Shown piece after piece: positions 34,542 through 46,400 of a DNA stretch of 64,000 nucleotides. Positions within the stretch are counted from its first letter, which is position 1. Each line of letters opens with the position of its first letter. The notes under the pieces were generated by a model. The model saw only the letters and a program-made list of their open reading frames with translations, did not search any database and was not told where the DNA came from. A program made the position numbers and the translations under genes. The stretch is from Punctularia strigosozonata HHB-11173 SS5. Lineage: Eukaryota; Basidiomycota; Agaricomycetes; Corticiales; Punctulariaceae. The stretch spans positions 1,767,491-1,831,490 of the forward strand of contig NW_006767438.1 in the NCBI RefSeq assembly GCF_000264995.1, read 5' to 3'.

Positions 34542-36263
34542 ATGTCTCTTACCGCTCCTCTCTTCTCTGACGCTCCAGAGTATGAAGAACGCAAGCGCCG
34601 TGCGTTCAAGGCTCCGACAGTAGGTTCCCCTTTTCGATTCATCAAAGCAACAGGCCTAGAATAACTCGAGCAGGTGACCATCTCCCAAGTGCGCGCGGTT
34701 GTACCGAGGAAGCTCTTCGAACGTTCAACCTCTACGGGCCTCTACTTCGTTGCTCGAACCATCGGATACCCCGTATTATTTTGGCTGTTGAGCTCGTACA
34801 TCGGCGACATCGCACACGCAACTCGGACATACACACGAAGCCCAACACTGGAGTCATGCGTGCGCGGCCTCCTATGGGTCATGTACTGGTGGTGGCAGGG
34901 GATAGCGTTCACAGGAATCTGGTGTCTCGGTGCGCTTTCTGCGACCTTCAGCTACCAGTGTGTATAATAACAATTATGTCTAGCTCACGAAGCTGGACAT
35001 GAGAGTCTTTCGCCTAAGAAGTGGATCAATCACGTTGCCGGTTTTGCGTTGCACTCGGTACGTGAAGTTTCGTAAGCTGCGCTGCGCGGTACCGATGCAT
35101 GAGTCTGGAACGTAGTTCGTCTTCGTTCCGTATTTCTCGTGGCGATCCGTACACCGCGCACATCATGTACGTGGGAGTTTCCTCCATCTTTCTGCTTCTA
35201 CTGATATCTTCTATCATCTTCCAGAAGGCTACAGGATCTCTCGAACGCGATGAGATCTACGTCCCCCGAAGCCGCTCCCACCTTGGGATTCCACCCGAGT
35301 CGACGATGATTCCTGCGGACTACAAAGATATATTCGACGAGACGCCATTATATGTTTTCGGGAAAATTGTCATCATGCAGCTGTTCGGACTTCCGTCGTA
35401 CCTTATGTTCAACGTCAAGGGGTCTCTGAAATACCCGAAAGGGACAAACGTGAGTTCGGTGCCGTTTCAAACCGACGCGCTCTCACGTTGTATCATAGCA
35501 CTTCCTCCCGTCCTCCGTCTTCTTCAAGCCCTCAGAGCGGAACCTCATCATCGCTTCCGATGTCGGCCTGGTCGCCATGGCATTCGCTTTGCACATGTTC
35601 AAACGGCTCTACGGGTACAAGGCGTTACTGGCCCATTATGTCATTCCCTACCTGGTAATATCTTTGTTGATTCCTTCGAAAATACGTCTGACAACGAGCA
35701 TCTCTCGCACTTAGTTGTCTAATCACTGGATTATCATGTTGACATATCTGCAACACACGGACCCCACAATCCCACATTACCGAGGCAAAACGTGGTCCTT
35801 CGTGCGCGGGGCGCTTGCTACCGTAGATAGGCCATTCATGGGATGGATAGGAAGGCATTTTCTGCATAACGTACGCTCGGTACATCCCGACTTCGCGTCC
35901 GCTAAATTACTCACGGAAGCCGTTACAGGCTTCTCATGACCATCTGGCTCATCATTTCTTCTCAAATATACCCTTCTGTGAGTATAAGCTCGCACTGATA
36001 TGCATGAGTCTCACCGCTCGTATACGTAGACAATCAACCCAACGTGACGGCGCATCTCAAGGAGCTCCTGAAGGACGATTATAATTACGACACCACCGTG
36101 GGCAGATCATCTTAAATGAGGAGATCATATACTTATCATTCCGCAGAACTGCTTCAGGGCACTATACCGAACCTTCACTGAGTGCAGGTTCATAGAAGAT
36201 TCCGGAGAGATTGTGTTCTACAAAAATGCCAAAGGAGAGACAGCACGCCAGCTTGCCGAGTAG
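34542..36263 (+). CDS. Delta-12-type fatty acid desaturase, copy 2
   Basis: Membrane-bound di-iron desaturase of the fungal delta-12/oleate desaturase type, probably in the ER, inserting a double bond in an acyl chain. Splicing from MSLTAPLFSDAPEYEERKRR gives VTISQVRAVVPRKLFERST, TM segments around YPVLFWLLSSYIGDI and VMYWWWQGIAFTGIWCLG, then HEAGHESLSPKKW (His box 1), FVFVPYFSWRSVHRAHH (box 2), KATGSLERDEIYVPRSRS and GKIVIMQLFGLPSYLMFNVK. Later come YLQHTDPTIPHYRGKT, SHDHLAHHFFSNIPFYNQP (box 3) and CRFIEDSGEIVFYKNAKGE, stop TAG 36261-36263. All three His boxes are intact and the length (about 430) suits the family. Regiospecificity is not provable from sequence; acetylenases and other FAD2-like enzymes share these motifs. 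It lies directly behind the receptor gene, as in copy 1. Confidence 0.86.
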
Positions 36264-36659
36264 ATCAGGGTCTCCGGGCTGTCTCTTGCGTGTATCTATA
36301 GTCGCTATAGGGACATGCAGTACTGCATCTAGAATTGTGTAAACGTTTCAGGTTCGATGTACTCTGTTTCACACCTCGGGTCCGCAAACTTGCATCGCAA
36401 ACAGAAAGCGGCACGTGATCCTGCGGGATACTATCCCAGCTGCGGCCACACAGGGCACACCGTGACGGTTCGCACTTCTTGCTTACGATGTCCTCTCCCA
36501 TCAAGCTAAAAGCGTTCAAATCCATCATTTCCCTGATGGCGCTGCCGGTTTCAACCATATTAACTCCCAGGTCAGCGAGGCTTAGGATTGAGAGAGGCAT
36601 TTCATCCCTTCTCCCCGCTGGACCGGCACAATTCCATCGTACACGTATATCCTCTCATC
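36264..36659. other. Intergenic, no gene recognised
   Basis: 396-bp spacer between the desaturase and the next seven-TM gene on the same strand. No distinct element seen. Confidence 0.5.
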
Positions 36660-38185
36660 ATGATCGACGCCCACCTGTCAACACGCGCGCAGCCTGCTAG
36701 CCTGGCCGACACGCACTTTGGTTTCTTGTTCATTGGGTTCTGCGTTGCGACGGCGTTGCTGGGGTTCACCGTCTCGCAGGTGAGTTGCTTCCGGCCGTGT
36801 CTGATGATACTAACGACGCCGTCGCCGCTTAGGCTTGCAGGTATTTGAGCGAATGTCGGCGAGATCCACTGCTGGTGCGGATAGTCGTGGGGGTGTTGGC
36901 GTGCGTGGGCTCTCTTCGCAGACCAAGCCCTATCTTCGCTGACCGTTCGTTGACGATTACAGTGCGGTGGAGATCGGGATTACGGCTTTCAGTGAGTCAT
37001 CCACGTCCGGAATGCACACTGTGCATGTCGATACTGAGCTTCGTGATAGCGGGGCATACGCTTTACTTCATCCTCATCACGAGTTTCGCCGATATCTCCG
37101 CTCTGAACGGGACGTCGTGGGCCTTCGCGGCATACAACTTAACGACATCGGTGGTGATCTTCACGGTGCAGATGTACGTCCGCGATCGTGTCGTATATTC
37201 TGTCACGATCAAACGCGGCATGACAGGTTCTTCTGCTATCGATCATGGAGGCTGAGTAGGGGTGAAATGAAGGCTAACCTGATTAATTCGCTGCTGGCAA
37301 GTCTTACCTACAAATATTGTGAATCATCCCGACCAGAACTCGCTTTTTTACCAGTTTCTTTGCATTTTTGCTGGATTTATCATGTCTATGAGTGAGCGAA
37401 CCATCGCCCCCCGAGTTGCTGGTGTCCTTGATAGTCGCATCCAGTCTCCTCTGCGAAGATGGTCCGAAAAGATCTCCTTCATGCGTTGAGAAACCCGTCG
37501 CTGGAAGTGCGTCACTCGAATCTCAATCCTGGATGAAGACCTTACTCTTTGGCACCAGATCATCACCGCGAGCGGCATTGGGCTCGCGGCGTTCAGCGAC
37601 ATCCTCATCACGGCAACGCTATACTTCTATATCGGCGCGTCCCGGACGGGATTCAAACAGACGGAAGGCACGATCATGCGCATGTGTAACTGGGTACTCA
37701 CGCGTGGCATCCTCATTCTGTACGATCACCCTTCTCCTTCTCCTTTCCCTTTCCGTAGTCTCATCGGAAATTATGCAGCCTCTGTCACGTCCTCACGTTC
37801 GTGACTTTCATGGCCTGCGACATTTTTACGTGCCTGTTCTTCCATCAGCAGCTGTCGAAGCTCTACTGCTTCACATTCTTTGTTCTCCTACTGGAGTTCG
37901 AGCCATTCCGCCTGGCATCGCGCGCGCCTTCGCGTCAGGGAAGCTATCAGGACGCGCTGAATTCGAATATCATCCTCAAGGTCGAGCTCAATACGGATAG
38001 GTGAGATTTAGGAGTATGGGTTAATCAAACGCGAACTGACGTGCTTCATATCATTAGCTCGGGTGATCGCGAGTTCGATCTCGCCTCTCTCCAAAGTTCC
38101 GTAAGTATGTTGGAAATGCTGAGTGCGACCTGTGCTCATTGCGCGATACCGACGCCAGCGAAAAGAAGCACCGTTCTCGGTATGA
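36660..38185 (+). CDS. Seven-TM protein, divergent DUF6534-like (paralogue 2)
   Basis: Multi-pass membrane protein starting MIDAHLSTRAQPASLADTHF with TM1 GFLFIGFCVATALLGFTVS. Exons continue RYLSECRRDPLLVRIVVGVL, AVEIGITAF, GHTLYFILITSFADISALNG, AAYNLTTSVVIFTVQM, FFCYRSWRLSRGEMKANLIN, FLCIFAGFIMSM, ASGIGLAAFSDILITATLYF, SRTGFKQTEGTIMRMCNWVL, LTFVTFMACDIFTCLFFHQQ and LSKLYCFTFFVLLLEFEPF. A soluble tail, LKVELNTDSSGDREFDLASL, ends RKEAPFSV, stop TGA 38183-38185. The last exon is shared word for word with the paralogue at 40118. Layout and SRTG/LSKLY words point to the DUF6534 superfamily, but FFCYRSWRL replaces the usual FFAWR. One intron (near 37298) has a GC donor. No lesion seen. Function unknown. 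Confidence 0.7.
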
Positions 38186-39539
38186 GCTTTCCTTGCCTAC
38201 GGCATGGTGTATCAGACTAGCGGCGCGAACGTCAAGAAACCGTTGCATAGACGTCGACTCCGCGAACCGCTATATGATGTATTCATCACGAGCTGGACAA
38301 TTTTCGCCTGGATTTATGGGCTGTGCCCTCACTTTTGAACCAGATGTGACCTTGCTTTTCCAGCTGGTGTCGTGCCGCAAGGCCGTATTTGAGTAGGATA
38401 GCACAATATATCGACTTACGAGCCATGAGGCGAACAGTGAGCCTGAGCGCAAGACAACGAGCACGAGCAGCACAGCCTGATTGCCTTTGTGGGCGTGTAA
38501 ATTGCCTTATCCGGTAACTGCCCGCCCGCGCCCCGCCGCTCGACTCCTGTTTCGTGTCCCAAAAGCTCGCTATTCATCTGATCTTCTTTAAAACACTTTT
38601 TACAATCCTATTGTTCCTGTCCCAAATTGTGTCAAGCATAGAGCCTTCCAAAAGCTGCCTCAAAAGCTCAGCAAGAACCCAACTTCCCTCAAAATGACCA
38701 ATCCCCTTCAGAAACTTGGAGCCGCCGCTATAAGAACGAACACATAAACCATGTAAACGCAGAAACTCTATTACTATCTCCATTTTTGAGAATTCTACCG
38801 AGTTGAGACGGCCTCCGGCGGTCCTAACCTTCTCCAGAACCCTGTCATCCTTCAGTTTTCACCCCCTACTTATTTTCTCTCACGATTGTTTCGGACCTTG
38901 ACACCGAGATTCAGCCGTTGTGAATAAAGTATGATATCTATAGAGAGCCTACCGCTCTCAGAAATGCATCTGAGTTCTCCCAAGCCCTTTGAGACAGTCT
39001 GTGAGATCCTGTGTGTTAAAAAGAGTCAACTCGACATACCGCTACAGCAACCCATTGACATCTTTATTCCCGTTAACACAACCGGATTCAAGCCTCTCAG
39101 AACCTGGACTCACGATATCTAATGGCCATGAATCGTCGCCCCTCTTCGACACTCCGATCTATCGACTATGTTGGACTTTGCCACGCTCCTCCTCAACAAA
39201 TCGGCTTCGCAAATCTCTACATTGGTTCTAAGGCTACCGTAAAATATACAGGCTACTGCTAGGAGCTCTCTCGACTCACCCGGTCTTTCCCTGACACAAC
39301 GCACAGCCATTGGACTAACTTTTCCAAGAAATAGAAGTATCCACCAGAGCACGTCGGAGGCTTGCTCTGCTTAGCCACAACATTCAGCCGCCTGACCTCA
39401 CACCATTACAGAGTGTATTGCAGAATTATTGGATGTCGGTATCATGAAGAGGCTCGATAGATCCTTCGCTGTGTGTGTGTAGCAATTGAATGTTGCTGGA
39501 GATTCGGTGATGAATGAATAGTCATGGATACACAGCAAG
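38186..39539. other. Intergenic, probably transposon debris
   Basis: 1.35 kb of AT-richer sequence than its neighbours. A short open frame at 38931-39122 (MISIESLPLSEMHLSSPKPF...) is unrecognised. With the transposase remnant that follows, much of this stretch is probably decayed mobile DNA. Confidence 0.4.
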
Positions 39540-39801
39540 AAAACCATTGATACTTCATATATGACCCTTTAACATCCTTTAGAACATATACACGATGTGG
39601 CATACCCTCAAGGAAGTGCACATTCACTGTCTCCCACTCGCGCTGTATGGCCTTGCGAAGCTTGTCCAGATTGTGTGGCCAAGGACAAAGAGCTAGAAGA
39701 TAAGTTCGATATAATGCCAAGCACATTCCATACAATTTCTGTCTGGACTGTTGGCTGGCCAGGGCATGACAAAGATATTATGGGGGTCAAGCCACTGCAG
39801 T
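39540..39801 (-). pseudogene. Tc1/mariner transposase C-terminal remnant
   Basis: Read on the minus strand: LQWLDPHNIFVMPWPANSPD then RNCMECAWHYIE, matching the Tc1/mariner region around WPxxSPDLNPIENxW that carries the last catalytic acidic residue (the E of MEC here). After a frame change it continues HNLDKLRKAIQREWETVNV and FLEGMPHRVYVLKDVKG, the usual ending (PxxLRKAIQxEWExI, MPRRxxxVIxAKG). The N-terminal part and TIRs are missing and a stop follows HYIELIF, so it is a dead fragment. Confidence 0.72.
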
Positions 39802-40117
39802 AAGTATCGCTGTTACGATCGTCGTACCCGCCATCTAATCTAATCGTAAACGACACGTGCGTGATCCCACACCCGTCACCGTTCGAGCTCACTCTGCGGA
39901 TGGCTCTCACAGAGATTGCCTAACAGCGAACTTCCCATCACGTCTTTGATGGTCCCTCCGTCGGTTTGTCTGGCATATTAAACTGTCAAGGTCGTCGTTA
40001 GAGGCTCGAGCCAGGCGCCTCGTTTCCACCCCTTCTCTCTGCCACCCCGCTGGTCCGGCGTTAATTCCACTATTAGCCTGTCGTCTCTCTCTCTCTCTCG
40101 CCGCCCACGACGTCATC
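39802..40117. promoter_or_regulatory. Upstream region of DUF6534-like paralogue 3
   Basis: 316 bp between transposon debris and the start codon. A pyrimidine (CT) tract at 40080-40099 lies about 20 bp before the ATG, as is common just upstream of fungal start sites. Confidence 0.4.
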
Positions 40118-41792
40118 ATGATCGACAGCTATCGTTCCGTTTCAGCCCGCGCACCGCCCACGAGCTTGGCTGAGACGCACTTCGGGCTGGTGTTTGTCGG
40201 GTTTTGTATCGCTACGGCGTTGTTGGGGTTCACGGCGTCCCAGGCGAGTGGTTTAGCAGGTTATCCGGGGACTTCCCCGCGTATTGTATGACCGCGAGTA
40301 ATGACCTCTGGCGATGCTAGGCTTTCAGGTACTTGAGCGAATATAGACGGGATCCGTTGCTGGTCCGGGTGATAGTGGCGCTGCTCGTGTATGTCGCTGG
40401 TCCTCTCTTTGGTTCTCGTGTCGGGCTGACCGCGATTTCCCTCCTTTGCCGCAGCGTCGTGGAGACCGCGATCACGGGTTTCAGTGGGTGTCCCATCATA
40501 TTTACGGAGTTGATTGGGGTCGACGCTGACTGCTCTTCGTTTCTTCTGCGGATAGCGGGTCACACGTTGTACTACATCTTGATCACGCGCTACGCGGACG
40601 TATCGGCGCTGGCGGGCACGTCGTGGGGGTTTGCGGCGTACAACGTGACGACGTCGGTGGTGATATTCGCGGTGCAGATGTACGTTGCTCGACTTATCGC
40701 CGCGATGTTCGAAAGTGCGAGGTCTGAACGAGGAGAACAGGTTCTTCTGCTACCGGTCATGGAGGCTCAGTCGCGGCGAGAGCAAAGCGTACGTGGTGAA
40801 CTCGCTGCTGGTGAGTTCTGTCCCCCTTCGCGATGTCGGATGTTGCGGTGACGTCCCTCCTCGCTTTTCCGCAGCTCCTCTGTATCTTTGCGGGATTCGT
40901 GGTCTCCTTGGGTGAGAAGCCCCCTTCCGTCTCCATCTATCTTCGCTCGCTGAAGCGGCACACCTCTCCAGTATCGTCCGCGAAGATGGTCACTGCGGAC
41001 CTGCTCGACGTCCTGCACCGTCCGTCGATGATGGTACGTGATGCACCGTCGAGGCTCGTGCCCAATGCCCCTCTAATGTTGCACCTAGATCCTCACCGCG
41101 AGCGGGATCGGCCTCGCGGCGCTCGGCGACGTGCTCATCACCGTGTCTCTCTACCTCTACATCGGCGCGTCCCGGATGGGCTTCAGACAGACTGAAGGCA
41201 CCATCATGCGCATGTGCAACTTTGTCCTGACGCGCGGGGTGCTCATCCTGTACGTCACCCCCCTCCCTCCCCCACTTCCCTCCTTTCTCCCCTCATCTCT
41301 CGTGAGATCCGTTGCTGATCGAGACGCGTTTGGAAAACTTATGTGTTAGACTGGTCCACGTCTTCACCTTCGTCACCTTCGTCGCCGCGGACCTGTTCAC
41401 GACCCTCCTCTTCCACCAGCAGCTGTCCAAGCTCTACTGTTTCACGTTCTTCGTGCTCCTGCTCGAGTTCGAGCCGTTCAGGCTCGCGGCGCGCGAGTCG
41501 TCGTCGTCGTCGTCGTCGTCTTCGTCTTCGGCGCGGCAGGCGATGGACGGGGCGCTCGGGGGCAACATCGTGTTGAAGGTCGAGCTGAGCACGGACAGGT
41601 GAGCGCGGATGTGCGTGAGATGCCCCGCTGTGAGGCTCACCATCGATTCGTAGCGATGACCGCGACTGCGACCTTGCCTCGATCCGGAGCTTCGTACGTG
41701 CTCCTTTATCTAAATCTTCGTGCCGGAGTTTTCTGACAATTTTTTTTTCTGGCGACGTACAGCAGCGAAAGGAGGCGCCGTTTTCGGTATGA
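40118..41792 (+). CDS. Seven-TM protein, divergent DUF6534-like (paralogue 3)
   Basis: Close paralogue of 36660-38185. It starts MIDSYRSVSARAPPTSLAET with TM1 GLVFVGFCIATALLGFTAS; the first intron uses a GC donor (CAG|gcgagt at 40243). Exons: RYLSEYRRDPLLVRVIVALL, VVETAITGF, GHTLYYILITRYADVSALAG, AAYNVTTSVVIFAVQM, FFCYRSWRLSRGESKAYVVN, LLCIFAGFVVSL, ASGIGLAALGDVLITVSLYL, SRMGFRQTEGTIMRMCNFVL, VFTFVTFVAADLFTTLLFHQ and QLSKLYCFTFFVLLLEFEPF. A poly-Ser stretch from a (TCG)n microsatellite (about 41500-41530) expands the loop after LAARE. The tail ends FRKEAPFSV, stop 41790-41792. The exon chain is intact. Function unknown; probably a membrane sensor or transporter-like protein by topology only. 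Confidence 0.7.
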
Positions 41793-43485
41793 AGGTCCCG
41801 CGGACGGCTCTCGGATACAGCCCGGCGACGCGAATACGAAAAGAACCCTTCAACCCCGGGGACCTTCAACTCGCTCGCAGGTTGCGTTGCGGACTGACCT
41901 GTGAATGATGGTCGCGGGGTGGACGGGTTTGATGCTCGAGCTGCGGCGCGAGGGTTCTTCCTCCTGGGGCTGGTGCCTCTCACGATCGTTAAGACATGTC
42001 TTTTGCTTCTTTCGTCTGTTGGACTAGTTGACTCATAGCTTGTAACTCGGATATTTTGTCCCCCTCCTCCCCCTTTTTTGTATATACATTTGTGGACTCT
42101 TCTTTCGCGATGCGGTAGATATATTGATAGATAGGCAGGCGAGTTGACAGGATATTGTAGCACCGGTGGTCCCCGTGGTGGTGGTGAATTCGATTCGACG
42201 TCGGGCTATTCCGGTTGCGCGCAGGATGTGCGCATGCTCTGAAGGATTCGAAGGACCTGGCTGCTCTTGGTTCTTTGCATCGATGTCACCCCCGGGCATG
42301 CTATGACCAGACTAACCTCCACGATGTCAAGTTGAACTCGGACATCACCAGCTCAAGAACCTGATGGTCCTTCCCTGACGATCTTCCAGGTCTTCTCCTA
42401 GGCTGCTCTCCACACCCCCACCCTCACACAGGCTTGCTACACTACTACCTAGGACGATGAATTTGCGCCATTGCCTCCCGATGCAGCTCGGATTGTGTCA
42501 CCCAGATGGAGGAGAAGGAAGGTGGATACCTAGACAAGCACTCGCTGGGTCAGGCGGGGTGCGAGGAGGCTCGCAGACACGTCTCTATCGCAACCAAGGA
42601 GACGACCGTTTTCGGGAGCCTGATGATGGGGTGCTAGGGGTCAGACAAGGTGTAGGTGAGTGGTCTGTGCAGACGATGATCATACGAATCTACAACTGCG
42701 TTCAGGTACCGGTGCGTTTCTCCTTCTCTTCCTCTTACGGCCCTCGCTCAGCCAAGAAAACAGGTCAGACTTGCTTGATTCATATACAGACGATATCAAC
42801 TCGTTCCACGTTCTCCTACATGCCGCTCAGCCCGCGTTGAGGCAACAGTGGCTCGGGTATGACCGGCATACGACATCATGTTCCCTCTTCATAGGAATTT
42901 CTCGGGCCACAAGATGACGAGATCATCTTGAACCCAAATATGTAATGTGGAAGACGCGGCTCATGCCCAATCCTTTCATGTCGCTGCCAAGTGAGCCGCC
43001 AGCCCATCGCGTGCTTCAGCGGAGTTCTCTGCCTCCGGTGTGCCGAAGGGGTGCGATGGGCGTCCTGCATCTGATACAGCGCACGCGGTATCTATCAGGT
43101 ATTCTTGGATTGAATGAATGCCTGTGTTGTATCAGTGCTCTTCTACGTGCGCCGGAGTATCATCGTTTAGATACGGCTATACTGATGTCTTGCTTTCAGG
43201 TCTGCCTTATCAAACCAATGATCTCTGGCAATCCCGCTGTCATTTCCTACTTGAACAGCATGTATGTATAGCATACACTTGAGTGGAATGTATACGCGAT
43301 TCCACGTCCATCAGATCCACAGGAGCTCATCTCATCGTCCGCGTCACCGGTGAACGTTCCAGAAGCCAGCCGGTTACTCAAGGAGTGTGCTTGGCCGGAA
43401 ACCTTCGCTCATCGCCACACCTATGAATATCCAAGCCGCAGCATAAAGAGCGCCGAGGACCCTCCTAGGTGCAATTCCACTCCCG
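41793..43485. other. Intergenic with a possible small or broken gene
   Basis: 1.7 kb between the last seven-TM gene and the CHAT gene. A 43-residue frame at 42506-42637 (MEEKEGGYLDKHSLGQAGCE..., ending VFGSLMMGC) looks protein-like and could be an exon, but I do not recognise it and could not build a gene around it. Nothing else is supported. Confidence 0.3.
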
Positions 43486-46400
43486 ATGGCTCGAAACCCT
43501 GCCGCGGGCAACACGCCGTCAGCAGGTATGAGTTCCGCGGCTCTTATAACCGAGCGCTCACAGAATCATGGTAGATTGTACCAGCTCGAACTTCGATATT
43601 GCACTTCTTCCACATTCCGGATCAGGCGAGGAGTTAGAACATGCATGTACATGCGCTTCACGTACGTGCTCGCACCTTGTGCTCTTGTCTCTAAAGCTAT
43701 AACAGCACTGGCTTTACTGATAATATTCAACAGTACCCCACGCGGAACTGAACGGGACGTACGCTGAGGCCCAGCGTCTTCTTGAACAGTTCCTTGAGCA
43801 GGGAGATCTCCCGGCCGTACAGAAGTCGATCGAGCTATATGAGACCCTTCTCCGAGTCTCAAACGATCCGTTCAGGGTACAGCGAAACTCGTCCTCTCCT
43901 ACTCTAGTTAACTCGGAAGGAGAGGTCGTCGTCAAAGCCTGCGATCTACCTCCACGAAGACATCACGTACTCATCCAGTTGACTCGAGCCCTTGAGGAGC
44001 GGTACCTCCACACTGGCTCTCAATGCGATCTTGCTTCTGCTATGGAACATGGTCAACAGGCTTATTTCTGCTGCAAAAGGGCAGGTTTGATCTGCCCTGC
44101 GGTCTGGGTGCTCTACGCCAGCGTGCTTGACAGCCATGCCCACGACGCCAGTGACTCTGAAGATCGGAGAACTGCGCGATCGCTATGCCAGGCGGCCATT
44201 CCTTTATGTGTTCCAGGACATCCGTTTACCGCGACCGCTCTTCGTATCCTTTCATGGATTGATCTTCGGTACCATGAGGTTACGGGCGCGCCAGAGTACA
44301 TCCACGAGGCGATAGATCTCCAACGACGAGCGTTGGCCCAGATGCCCGTATCCCGGAACCAGGACAGGCATCGACATCTACGCTGGTTAGGTACCTACCT
44401 GCGTCAGCGCTATGAATCTCTAGGCGATAATCGAGATCTGGACGAGGCGATCTCGATCCTCACGCAAGCGATGGGGCTCTGCCCTCCCGCTCACGTTGAT
44501 AGGCCCAAGATACTTCTCGCCATGATCGTATGGCTCCGTCGCAAGTACGAGGTCTCCGGAGATAACGAGGATTTTGACCGGGCGCTGGAGATAGGAAGGC
44601 TGGCGCTGGAACAAGACTTCGCTCGAGGTCACACCCGAACCTTTTTGCTCGCCTCCCTTGCCGGTTTACTCGGGTTCAAACATTCAACCACTACGTCACC
44701 TGGCCATAATCTGGACACCTGCATTGATTTGAGTCGTGAAGTTCTGCAGGGGATTCCGCCTCGTAACGAGTATCGCTGGAGATGCACGTACGGACTGGCC
44801 ATCGCTTTGCACACGAAATTCAAGCGAGATGGGGACGTGCGTGATCTCGAGGAGGCCATTGAACTGGGACGGCAGGTCATCGAAGCCCTTCCCCATAGCC
44901 ATCCTGATTGGTTCGGCTCCGCTCGCTACTTGGCAGAGTCACTCGCCGAGCGTTTCATGCAGGTACGAGACATCAGGGATCTCGATGAAGCACTTGCTCT
45001 CAGTTATGCTGCTAGGGCGGCAGTCCCGCCCTCGCAACTCTTGCATGGCTCGGTTACCTCCCTGAGAGCCTTCCTTCTAACCATGCGGTTCGAGTCGCTT
45101 GGTATCGTAGGCGATCTGGAGGAGGCTATAGCGCTGGCCGAGAGCCTGTGCGCGAGCAGAGAGACCTTGCCCGCCTTTCGCAAAATGCAGGCACTGACGT
45201 GCTTATCAAAAGCACTCCTTTTACGAGGGCGACACCTTGGTGACCCCGCCGAGATTGATCGAGCCATTAACGAGTTGGAGTCGGTCAAAGGCCAATGCAG
45301 AATATTCCTGGTGGAAGTGGATGTCGAACAGCTCCGGGTCCTCGCCGCCTGTCATATGGCCAGATTCCGTCTGACTCGTGATGACGACGACGCCGTACGG
45401 TCATTGAATCTGCTAGAGGAATCACTACGTTTAGTACCTGCAGGTTGTCTCGATCGTTACCAATGCCTAATCGGGGTTGCTGAGTTATACATCGAGGGTA
45501 ACACTCCGTATCGAAACGTTCCCACCGCGTTAACGCATTTCTTGGAAGCCCTTATGGATGATCGCATGGACGTTCGGTCGAGGTTACAAAGCGCGGAGGG
45601 TTTTCTAGATATCGTGAGGACACACCACGAGGACGTATACGCCGCTCCATATCCCGTACCGTCGCAGCTTCTCGAGATATACGTCAAGGTCATCTCCCTT
45701 CTACCCCGCATCGCCTTTTTCGGACTTGACCTGCGTTCTCGTTTGCAGTCTTTGACGAGCGGTCAGAACATCGCTCTCTGCGGCGCATCATATGCGCTCA
45801 ATCAGTCCCTTCCGGAGAAGGCGCTCGAAATCCTCGAGCAAGGTCGAGCGATTTTCTGGACACACGCTCTGCGCTTACGATCTCCATTCGACGACGTGCC
45901 AGAGAATCTGCGCGTCCGGTTGTCGGCTCTCGCGCGGCAGCTGGATAGAGTTGACGACTGTGGGCGGGATGAGATCTCCCAGGGCCGGGACTCGCACGCT
46001 CTGGAAAAACACGCCGCCCGTAGGAGACGGCAGAGCGAAGAGTTCGCTACCTTGCTGGCGCAAGTCCGCAGTCATCCGGGTTTAGAACGGTTCATGCTCC
46101 ATGATGAATTTCGAGCGCTAGCCAAGGCTGCGGAGAGAGGGCCGGTGGTCGTGCTCATTTCCAGCGCCTTATCTTGCCATGCGGTCATTATTGAGCGGAC
46201 AGGCGGTACGAAGAGCATCCGCCTCGACGGTGTAGCAGACACTTGGATCAACGAGTCATGTGCCGTTTGGAGTGCTACAATGGCCAAGGCGAGGTCCTCC
46301 GTGGTGAACCGCCTGAAGATGGCGAAGTGCGGGACGGTTGCTAAAACGGTGGCCCACAACATCCTGCGCAGTATGTGGGTGAACATTGTGCGGCCAGTAT

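Noticed and set aside
38931-39440. Possible reverse transcriptase or other transposon ORF
   Set aside because: Only short broken frames; no catalytic motif such as YxDD or an integrase core could be found.
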